Source: a virus. Taken from it: a stretch of DNA of 63,733 bases. The translations under genes and the position numbers were made by a program. The stretch is taken from positions 1-63,733 of the IMG/VR virus record IMGVR_UViG_3300024048_000003; one strand, given 5' to 3'. Below the pieces are notes generated by a model. The model was not told the DNA's origin. It saw nothing but the letters and a program-made list of their open reading frames with translations, and ran no database searches. Shown here one piece after another: positions 39,891 to 46,803 of the stretch (the stretch's first letter is position 1; each line of letters opens with the position of its first letter).

Positions 39891-40762
39891 AATACGCATT
39901 TACACTTTCTTGCACTGGTGGATATTTGTTCGGTATGATAAGTGCCATGAACGCTATGGCTCATTTTGGGGTAAGAGCTGATTGGGAAGTTGCTTATGCC
40001 AATATACCTTCAGAAATGAGAAATAAAATATCTTGCTCTTTTCCATTTAAAGTTAATTGGACGTTTATACCAGAATTGATCGAGGGAACAAATAAGATAG
40101 CTGATAGGCATTGGATCGCAACTTGGTTGATGACAAAGAAAGTTATTAATAATTATGACGCTATATGCCACACTCAAGCAGACCATATGCCTTTAAGCAA
40201 TATGACAGCTCTTTTCAAAGCGGCTGCTGATGGCTGTCTTGTTTTAACAGAACATTTCAATTATTCTAACACTATAGAAGATTTATACGCAAGAAATTCT
40301 CCTGTTGTTGATAGAGGGCAGTGTTCGTTGACAGACCAATTCATTTTTGCAAATCCAACACATAAGAATATCTTTTCCACTGTTGCTGAGACAATGGATC
40401 AGAAGTTAGAGGGAGATAGAAACCATCCGGTTATAATTCTCAACAATGTTGTAAAGGCAGCTGTTCCTTTTGAAGAAGTGATTACTCTTGAGCGTCATAT
40501 ATGGGCGTTCCAAAAGAATCTTAATAATATACCTTTACGTAGAAGCGGAAATAATATCTTAACGAATAATGACGTTAGGCTTCGAGGGATCCACAACCGT
40601 TGGTGGCAGAAAGGAAGGGCTAATAGTGAGCTAAGGAATAATCCTGGAAAAGACATGTCAATCACAATAGCTAACTGGAATTTAATTCGTGACTATATGG
40701 CTGAGTTCAATGCAATGCGTCCAGAAATAGCAGTGGAGGATTATGAAAGAACTGTTTGGTAA
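39887..40762 (+). CDS. Putative GT-A-type glycosyltransferase
   Basis: 291 residues. MKYAFTLSCTGGYLFGMISAMNAM is an N-terminal strand-helix, VINNYDAICHTQADHMPLSN a DxD-like metal site (QADHM), and SLTDQFIFANPTHKNIF a typical mid-domain. I infer a glycosyltransferase by fold pattern and neighbours; the donor is unknown. It overlaps the previous stop by 4 bp. Confidence 0.6.
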   Translation: MKYAFTLSCTGGYLFGMISAMNAMAHFGVRADWEVAYANIPSEMRNKISCSFPFKVNWTFIPELIEGTNKIADRHWIATWLMTKKVINNYDAICHTQADHMPLSNMTALFKAAADGCLVLTEHFNYSNTIEDLYARNSPVVDRGQCSLTDQFIFANPTHKNIFSTVAETMDQKLEGDRNHPVIILNNVVKAAVPFEEVITLERHIWAFQKNLNNIPLRRSGNNILTNNDVRLRGIHNRWWQKGRANSELRNNPGKDMSITIANWNLIRDYMAEFNAMRPEIAVEDYERTVW

Positions 40763-40907
40763 AATAGAAACTCCTAGGTGGGAGGTTGTTGAGACTTTAA
40801 TTAATAAATATGATCTTAGGAAAATAGCTGAGATAGGTATTTTCCATGCAGACATGGCATGCAAGGTGTTGCATGGTGCTAGGGTTACAACAATTAAACA
40901 ATTTTAA
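40743..40907 (+). pseudogene. Truncated paralogue of the following methyltransferase
   Basis: 54 codons: begins MKELFGKIETPRWEVVETL, then INKYDLRKIAEIGIFHADMACKVL, and stops. It aligns with RWDLLTLLIRQYNLKQIAEVGVYRGDTAKRIL of the next gene at about 14 of 32 identical positions, including the AdoMet motif start, but lacks the rest. Likely a remnant of a duplicated methyltransferase. Confidence 0.65.
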
Positions 40908-40908
40908 T

Positions 40909-41514
40909 ATGTGGGAAATAAAAAGAAATCTAAAATTTGAGAAACTAACTGAAGGCTATAAATTATTCCCAATTCAGAATTTAATGCGTTGGGATTTGCT
41001 GACGTTATTGATACGACAATATAATTTAAAGCAAATAGCTGAAGTAGGAGTTTATCGAGGCGATACTGCAAAAAGAATATTGAGAGAACATCATTCTTTC
41101 TTTGATAAAGGAAACATGGGTAGCCCTTTACAATTTAAGCATTACTACATGATAGATCATTCACCTTCGAAACAATGCTTAGAACTTGCAAAAGAATATT
41201 CTGATATAAGCACTTTTCTTTGTGCTAAATCAATAAATGCCGTTAAAGATTTTCAAGATAATTCCCTGGACCTTGTTTTTGTTGATGCTTGTCATTGGTA
41301 TAAAGATGCAAAAGAAGATATGGTGGCATGGCTTTCTAAAGTAAAAAAAGGTGGTTGGTTTGTTGGACATGATTTTTATTTAGATGGTGTTGATAAGTGG
41401 CATGAGGATGTTAGGAAAGCCGCTGACGAAGTATTAGGTTATCGTGATTATTATATTTTCCCTGACGTTGAGCCATGTGGTAGAGGTTGCATGTTTATGA
41501 AACGCATAATGTAA
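40909..41514 (+). CDS. Class I SAM methyltransferase (Methyltransf_24-like)
   Basis: Start set at 40909 (MWEIKRNLKFEKL), two bases past the fragment stop; an upstream ATG at 40846 is inside the fragment. 201 residues. IAEVGVYRGDTAKRIL is the AdoMet motif, LDLVFVDACHWYKDAKEDMVAWL the second, GGWFVGHDFY the third. Probably methylates a sugar of the glycan made here. Confidence 0.77.
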   Translation: MWEIKRNLKFEKLTEGYKLFPIQNLMRWDLLTLLIRQYNLKQIAEVGVYRGDTAKRILREHHSFFDKGNMGSPLQFKHYYMIDHSPSKQCLELAKEYSDISTFLCAKSINAVKDFQDNSLDLVFVDACHWYKDAKEDMVAWLSKVKKGGWFVGHDFYLDGVDKWHEDVRKAADEVLGYRDYYIFPDVEPCGRGCMFMKRIM

Positions 41515-41527
41515 AAGGAGATAACAA

Positions 41528-42565
41528 ATGGAAGAAGTAAATACAAACCCTGGAAAAGTTTTCTCAGTAGAATGTAACGAGCCTAGAAGTAAGTATGCGT
41601 ATGTAGTTTGTGCAGATATACGATACCTTCCAGAAGTTGTTGCCGAATTGAATTCTTTAGATTATGTTGGCAATACTCAAGACGTTCATTTCTATGGTTC
41701 TAAAATTCCAATGATAGTTAAAGACCAATTCAAATTACTTAATTATAGAATTATTTTTCATGACATTAGTGAGGAAGAAATAAAAGAATCTCATGGTCTT
41801 AGTGAAGTTGTTTGTCGTAAGCGATATTGGTTTGCAAATAAGATAGGTAAACTTTATGATGCAATATGTGTTTTAGATGCTGATATGATATTCTGCCGAA
41901 ACCCAATACATTACTTTACAATGGCAGCAAAGACTGGATTGGTATTATGTGCCGGTAAAGAGCAGAATAAAGTTTACGATGATCCGCACCATCAATTCAA
42001 AGGAGAATGGTTAATGCCGAAGGGTTATTATAATCCTGTTGATTTATGTAATTGTCCGCTGTTCGTTGATATGAAGATATGGGGTGAATGCTTAGCTAAA
42101 AGTTTTTCTATATTTATGGACGGTTTTGATGAAATGAAAGGCACTAATTTCAAAGCTCCAGATATGGACGCAATGAATTTATGTTTGTTAGAAGCTGGCT
42201 CAGCAGATAAGACAGTTGTCTTGGCAGGGATTCAATGGTTATCGACCAACGAGCAATTACTCAAGCCATATATTCGTGCCGTTAAAGATAGAGGATTAAT
42301 AAAGACTGAGTGTGGAATCCCAATTTACTCTTATCATGGCCAATATTACCATAAAAAGTGGCGTAATTGCCAGATAGAGAATCGGCATGGCTGTGCTGCT
42401 AGATACTTAAAAGCTAATAAACATAAAGAAACTCAGGAACATATGGATAGTCAAGCTCAAGGTTCGATGAATTTACTTTATGAGAATTTCAAGAAAATGT
42501 TGAATTTTAGGATAAAGATACCTATAATAAACTATAGGCATCCCGAAAAGCCTTATGAGGAGTAA
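41528..42565 (+). CDS. GT-A-type glycosyltransferase (GT8-like)
   Basis: 345 residues. YAYVVCADIRYLPEVVAELNSL, then LYDAICVLDADMIFCRNP with the metal-binding DAD, and a later PIYSYHGQYYHKKWRNC with the histidine typical of the domain end. Cytoplasmic transferase adding a sugar from a nucleotide donor; linkage unknown. AAAAGGAGATAAC ribosome site. Confidence 0.72.
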   Translation: MEEVNTNPGKVFSVECNEPRSKYAYVVCADIRYLPEVVAELNSLDYVGNTQDVHFYGSKIPMIVKDQFKLLNYRIIFHDISEEEIKESHGLSEVVCRKRYWFANKIGKLYDAICVLDADMIFCRNPIHYFTMAAKTGLVLCAGKEQNKVYDDPHHQFKGEWLMPKGYYNPVDLCNCPLFVDMKIWGECLAKSFSIFMDGFDEMKGTNFKAPDMDAMNLCLLEAGSADKTVVLAGIQWLSTNEQLLKPYIRAVKDRGLIKTECGIPIYSYHGQYYHKKWRNCQIENRHGCAARYLKANKHKETQEHMDSQAQGSMNLLYENFKKMLNFRIKIPIINYRHPEKPYEE

Positions 42566-42567
42566 TA

Positions 42568-42615
42568 ATGCTGAGACTTAAAAGAATATGGGCAAGTGAA
42601 AAAAGATTAGTTAAA
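42568..42615 (+). pseudogene. 5' remnant of a GT9-like gene
   Basis: The first 16 codons (MLRLKRIWASEKRLVK) match the start of the gene at 43082 (MLRIKQIWKGNKKLVD) in protein and partly in DNA. The reading frame then enters antisense HNH sequence and is not plausibly coding. Suggests a second copy interrupted or replaced by the HNH gene. Confidence 0.6.
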
Positions 42616-43041
42616 TCTACCAAGTTTATTTCTTTTTCTATTTTTCCAATGAGTTTGACCAACGTTATGATTATGACCATGAATTTTTTGCGTAGTCAAT
42701 TCAAGATTTATAATTCTATTATCATTAAGAATACCATTGATATGATGAATTATTTCTTCAGGTTTAAGATATCTACCAAGTTTCTTTTCCATTACCAATC
42801 GATGTTCCATTACATAACCATGGCTGTCTCTAAATGGATGATCTTTAGAAAGGATTTGTACATACCCATTTCTTTTTCTTCGTCCTCCTTTCCATCTATA
42901 ATGATTTTTACCATTAGGAACATTTTTAATAAACAATTTAATAGAGCATTTTCTAGAACAAACAAAATCTTTTTTATTTTTGATTTGACAAGGGAATCTT
43001 TCAATTCTTTTACCACAAATAGAACATTTTTTAATAACCAT
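42607..43041 (-). CDS. Free-standing HNH homing-type endonuclease
   Basis: About 144 residues from ATG 43041 (MVIKKCSICGKRIERFP); the frame opens to 43113. A zinc finger (CSICGK, CSRKC) precedes WKGGRRKRNGYVQI, GYVMEHRLVMEKKLGRYLKPEEIIHHINGILNDNRIINLEL (HNH core with EEIIHHING) and a basic tail. It lies antisense in the rightward glycan operon. Likely a mobile gene. A hairpin covers its ribosome site. Confidence 0.85.
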   Translation of the reverse strand: MVIKKCSICGKRIERFPCQIKNKKDFVCSRKCSIKLFIKNVPNGKNHYRWKGGRRKRNGYVQILSKDHPFRDSHGYVMEHRLVMEKKLGRYLKPEEIIHHINGILNDNRIINLELTTQKIHGHNHNVGQTHWKNRKRNKLGRFN

Positions 43042-43042
43042 A

Positions 43043-43063
43043 GTCCTATTGTAGCAATAGGAC
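43043..43063. promoter_or_regulatory. Hairpin masking the HNH ribosome site
   Basis: GTCCTATTG-TAG-CAATAGGAC, a perfect 9-bp stem, ends 1 nt from the HNH start codon on the minus strand. The AGGA just upstream of the ATG lies in the stem, so translation would be blocked unless RNA begins inside it. Confidence 0.6.
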
Positions 43064-43081
43064 AGCGAGGAGTCAAGTAAT

Positions 43082-43924
43082 ATGTTGAGGATAAAACAAA
43101 TCTGGAAAGGCAATAAAAAATTAGTAGATTACATTAAAGAACATAATCCAAAAAAGATCGGATTATGTTTTGGGCACGGATTAGGCGATACAGTTATGTT
43201 CATGTCTCCTTTCGAATCTTTATGTCAAAAATATCCAGAAATTAAGTTTACTTTAATAATGCAGAAAGGTTTAGGCTTTGAAGAAATAGAGAAAGATATA
43301 CTTAGTAATAATATTGATGTTGTGTTTACTAATGACTTGTCATACAACGAAGTGGTACTTGGATATGACATTATTGCAGATATTGATTTTCCAATGAGTG
43401 AGGGGCAGATAAAATTGACTAAGGGTGAATATTGTTGTGTTCATGAATTAGGTATTGATCCTGTGAATGGTCATAAAAAGATAACTTGCGGAAAAAATAG
43501 ACTAATAGGAATACATTATTTTATAACTTGCTTACCTGATGCGTGCAATCCAGACGAAGAAACTGCTAAACGAATATGGGATGATGTTTTAGGTGCTGGT
43601 TTTATTCCGATAGAAATGCATTTCCAACATGTCTTTCACAATCCTGTAAATAAGAAGTTTGATTTTGTTGATAGCAATGTAAGAAAAGTAAAGCCTCAAG
43701 TAAGCACACTAGTAGGATTGATCGAACAGTGTGCTGGAGTTATTTGTGTAGTTAGCGGTAATCTTCATACAGCGATTTCTGTGCTTCCTCCGGAAAGGAT
43801 ATTCTTTTTAGAAAAACATTTTAAATTAGAATCATTCACAAAATTAGAAATTGCTAGGGCATCAATTATGCCTAATGAATATAAGAACGAAGTCAGAGAT
43901 TGGCTTGTAAGTTTAGATAAATAA
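43082..43924 (+). CDS. GT9-like (heptosyltransferase-type) glycosyltransferase
   Basis: 280 residues. KIGLCFGHGLGDTVMFMSPFESLCQKYPEIKFTLIM is the GT9 N-terminal pattern; VSTLVGLIEQCAGVICVVSGNLHTAISV near 215-240 is the nucleotide-sugar site. Last gene of the glycan island, followed by an intrinsic terminator. Related to the N-half of the 34817 fusion. Confidence 0.75.
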   Translation: MLRIKQIWKGNKKLVDYIKEHNPKKIGLCFGHGLGDTVMFMSPFESLCQKYPEIKFTLIMQKGLGFEEIEKDILSNNIDVVFTNDLSYNEVVLGYDIIADIDFPMSEGQIKLTKGEYCCVHELGIDPVNGHKKITCGKNRLIGIHYFITCLPDACNPDEETAKRIWDDVLGAGFIPIEMHFQHVFHNPVNKKFDFVDSNVRKVKPQVSTLVGLIEQCAGVICVVSGNLHTAISVLPPERIFFLEKHFKLESFTKLEIARASIMPNEYKNEVRDWLVSLDK

Positions 43925-43949
43925 GAATAAAGTACCAAACTTTAATTTG

Positions 43950-43986
43950 GCAGAGATATATGAATAATGTATCTCTGCTTTTTTTT
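43950..43986 (+). terminator. Intrinsic terminator ending the glycan island
   Basis: GCAGAGATA (43950-43958) pairs with TATCTCTGC (43970-43978), followed by eight T. It separates the glycan genes from the fibre and structural genes, implying read-through, antitermination or a further promoter for those. Confidence 0.85.
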
Positions 43987-44008
43987 GGTCTTAAATAAGG
44001 AGGTTAAA

Positions 44009-45010
44009 ATGGCTATAGAACAACCAGTTGCAAGTGATCCTTTAAATGTACCAAGTCATTCATTACAGCATAGAATAATAGCAGCTGACGCATCTGCTCC
44101 AGTTCAGAGTATAGCCGTTGATGCAAGTGGCGTTCTTGTTGGAGGCACACCTTTGTTTAGCACTATTAACCCCACTAACTTATTATCTAACGGAAACTTT
44201 GAAGCTTGGACAGCAGGAACAGCAGTTGCTCCTGATGGGTGGGCATTAGCAGGTGTTAGTGCAAGTGTAGCAAGAGAAGGAACAATAATTAAAGTAGGAA
44301 CATATTCTGCTAAAGTTACGAGAGCAGGGGCAAATGCTTATATACATACAACCTTTCACGAAGCTAAAGGTGCTGATTATTATAAAAGTAGAACTGTTAC
44401 TTTTGGTGTTTGGGTCTACGCCACCGTAGCTGATAGAGCTAAATTAGGTATAGGAGATGGTCTAACTAATAGTTGGTCATCTTTTCACACAGGGGGTTCT
44501 ACTTGGGAATGGCTTACAGTTACAAAAACATTTGCTGCTGGAGCAACTGAAGGAAGAATGTTGTGTTTTATAGATACTGGCGATACTTCAGGATACTTCG
44601 ACGGTGTTATGCTTGTAGAAGGTTCATCTGCTTTTGCGTTCTCTCCTAAACCAGCAGAAGAAGGAGTGTGGGCTGATTATTTTGCTACTTCAACTATTAA
44701 TGGTTGGGCAGCAACCCCAACAGGAAACATTTATACTAAGAAGATAGGTAAGACGGTATTTGTTGCTTATACTATTACTGGAACAAGTAACTCTGCTGTA
44801 ACTAACTTTACTGTACCATACGCAATAATTGGTTTTAACCAGATACTTTTAAATCGTTCTATTGATAATGGGGGAACTGCTGTTACGGGTTATGTCGCAG
44901 TAGATACAGGAGCGTCATTAATAGGTTTTGCAAAAAATTTGGCAGGAAATGCGTGGACAACATCTGGAACAAAAACAATAAACGGTCAATTTTTTTATGA
45001 AACAGAATAA
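44009..45010 (+). CDS. Virion adhesion protein with carbohydrate-binding-like domain
   Basis: Start set at 44009 after AAGGAGG; an ATG at 43967 lies in the terminator. About 333 residues. After PSHSLQHRIIAADASAPVQSI comes LLSNGNFEAWTAGTAVAPDGW, the opening of a CBM_4_9-like jelly roll, ending DTGDTSGYFDGVMLVEG. The rest is repetitive and tail-fibre-like. Probably a virion protein binding cell-surface glycans. Confidence 0.65.
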   Translation: MAIEQPVASDPLNVPSHSLQHRIIAADASAPVQSIAVDASGVLVGGTPLFSTINPTNLLSNGNFEAWTAGTAVAPDGWALAGVSASVAREGTIIKVGTYSAKVTRAGANAYIHTTFHEAKGADYYKSRTVTFGVWVYATVADRAKLGIGDGLTNSWSSFHTGGSTWEWLTVTKTFAAGATEGRMLCFIDTGDTSGYFDGVMLVEGSSAFAFSPKPAEEGVWADYFATSTINGWAATPTGNIYTKKIGKTVFVAYTITGTSNSAVTNFTVPYAIIGFNQILLNRSIDNGGTAVTGYVAVDTGASLIGFAKNLAGNAWTTSGTKTINGQFFYETE

Positions 45011-45019
45011 AGGAGATAA

Positions 45020-46192
45020 ATGAAAAAACTAATCATAACAACACTATTCTTACTAACAATATCACTTAACTCCTATGCTACAGACTTATCTTCCTTATAT
45101 GGAAGCCCAGGAGCTACAGTAGAATTAGACAATCTTGGAACAGTAGCAATAAACACTGACCTTATATCAGATACAGACTCTACAGACGATTTAGGAAGTG
45201 CAGCTAAAGAATGGAAAGACCTCTACATAGACGGTACTGCTAATATAGATTCATTAGTTGCAGATACAGCAGATATAAACGCAGGAACATTTGACGGAGT
45301 AGTAGGTGGAACGACACCTGCTGCTGGAAGTTTTACAACTTTAGGTGCTACTGGTGGTGCAATTTTCAATGAAGATAGTACTGATGTAGATTTCAGAGTT
45401 GAGAGTGATACTAATGCAAATGCTTTATTTGTTCAAGGAAGTGATGGCAGAGTTGGGATAGGTACAGCAACTCCGTCTTTTATATTAGAAATGAAAGGAG
45501 ATTCAGCTATCTCTTGGCCTGCAACATCAGGAACAACACAAACTGGTGGAATAGCAAGATTAGAAGGTGCTGATGTAGCTATGATAGATTTTGGTTCAAA
45601 TGGAGGAAATGGACTTTGGATTCAATCTGGAAGGTCTGATAATCTAGCTTCACAGTTCTCATTAACTCTGAATAAGAATGGTGGTGATATTGGAATAGGT
45701 TTAGCCCCAACAGCAAGAAATAACACATCCCTACAAATATTGGATGGTATAGGTTTCCCTGCAACTCAAGTAGCCTCATCAGATGCAAATACTTTAGATG
45801 ATTATGAGGAAGGAACTTGGACTCCTACATTAGCATTAGTGACGCCAGGAAATAGCTCACATTCTATCCAATTAGGTAGATACCAAAAAATAGGTAATAG
45901 AGTTTTTTTCCATGGCAATATAGGATTTGTAAAAGGAACTGGAACAGGGGTTCTTTCTCTTTCTGGGTTGCCATTTACGTCTGAAAATTTATCAAATCTA
46001 TATTCAGCCGTTGCAACAGCTATTTTTGCAATAGGAAATACAGATGAAACATTCTGTGCTGTAAAGTCCCCAAACTCAACATCTATTCTTTTCACTATGC
46101 AACCAGAGAGTACGGCTGGTCATGGTGATGTAACAGATACTGATTTGGGAGCAACTATATATCTAAGAGTTTCAGGACAATATAATATATAA
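45020..46192 (+). CDS. Tail-fibre-like protein with signal peptide
   Basis: 390 residues. Residues 1-20 form a clear signal peptide (KKLIITTLFLLTISLNSYA), unusual for a phage fibre. Then come DLGSAAKEWKDLYIDGTANID, VGGTTPAAGSFTTLGATGGA and VGIGTATPSFILEMKG, repeats of phage/host fibre and adhesin proteins. The C-terminus DDYEEGTWTPTLAL starts a common fibre end domain. AAAGGAGATAA ribosome site. Confidence 0.7.
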   Translation: MKKLIITTLFLLTISLNSYATDLSSLYGSPGATVELDNLGTVAINTDLISDTDSTDDLGSAAKEWKDLYIDGTANIDSLVADTADINAGTFDGVVGGTTPAAGSFTTLGATGGAIFNEDSTDVDFRVESDTNANALFVQGSDGRVGIGTATPSFILEMKGDSAISWPATSGTTQTGGIARLEGADVAMIDFGSNGGNGLWIQSGRSDNLASQFSLTLNKNGGDIGIGLAPTARNNTSLQILDGIGFPATQVASSDANTLDDYEEGTWTPTLALVTPGNSSHSIQLGRYQKIGNRVFFHGNIGFVKGTGTGVLSLSGLPFTSENLSNLYSAVATAIFAIGNTDETFCAVKSPNSTSILFTMQPESTAGHGDVTDTDLGATIYLRVSGQYNI

Positions 46193-46255
46193 AAGGAGAA
46201 ATATGAAAATACTATCAATCACAATCGGATTACTTTTAATCAAAGGAGAAAATAA

Positions 46256-46753
46256 ATGTTAGAAAAACAAATAAAACTAAAACATGGAATATCAGAATTA
46301 GGGAATTTACAAGTCTATCCAATAATAGAAATACTTGAAGAAGATAAAGTAATAAGTTCCACACGAGGTCAAGCATATACATCTAAGAGCATTAAGAACA
46401 TGGAAGGCTTTGACCAAAAAAGTAAAGATATAGTTTCAGTAATCACTCCCAAAGAAGTTAAAGATGCATTCCTTTTAGAAAATAAAATAAGAACAAACAA
46501 TGGAATTGAGAAAATAATTACTCACGATCGCATAGTAGAAGAGTCTGGTTGTATAGCCGTTCGTAGAATAACTAGAATTTTTGATAATGGAAAAGAAATT
46601 GATAAGAAGTATCATCGCAGTTGGATAAACCCAGGGGATAATCCAGACAATAATGACATAATTTCAAAAGCATTAGCAATGGGATTACATACACCAAAAG
46701 TAATTGCGGATTATAACGAGAAGAACGCAAAAAGAGAAATCAGCAATAAATAA
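46256..46753 (+). CDS. Conserved fibre-neighbour protein
   Basis: 165 residues. IAVRRITRIFDNGKEIDKKYHRSWINPGDN near the C-terminal half recurs in phage proteins encoded beside tail fibres. CAAAGGAGAAAATAA-type ribosome site. No enzymatic motif; function unknown. Confidence 0.55.
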   Translation: MLEKQIKLKHGISELGNLQVYPIIEILEEDKVISSTRGQAYTSKSIKNMEGFDQKSKDIVSVITPKEVKDAFLLENKIRTNNGIEKIITHDRIVEESGCIAVRRITRIFDNGKEIDKKYHRSWINPGDNPDNNDIISKALAMGLHTPKVIADYNEKNAKREISNK

Positions 46754-46803
46754 CCGTCAGTATGGGAATGGGGTGTGCAATTTTTAAATATAGAGAGTAA
46801 ATA

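Noticed and set aside
42568-43080. 170-codon rightward ORF over the HNH gene
   Set aside because: After the first 16 codons it is the antisense shadow of a well-supported HNH endonuclease and has no protein-like composition.
42568-43082. Group I intron carrying the HNH gene
   Set aside because: The downstream gene has its own complete start, no intron core was evident, and the endonuclease is antisense.
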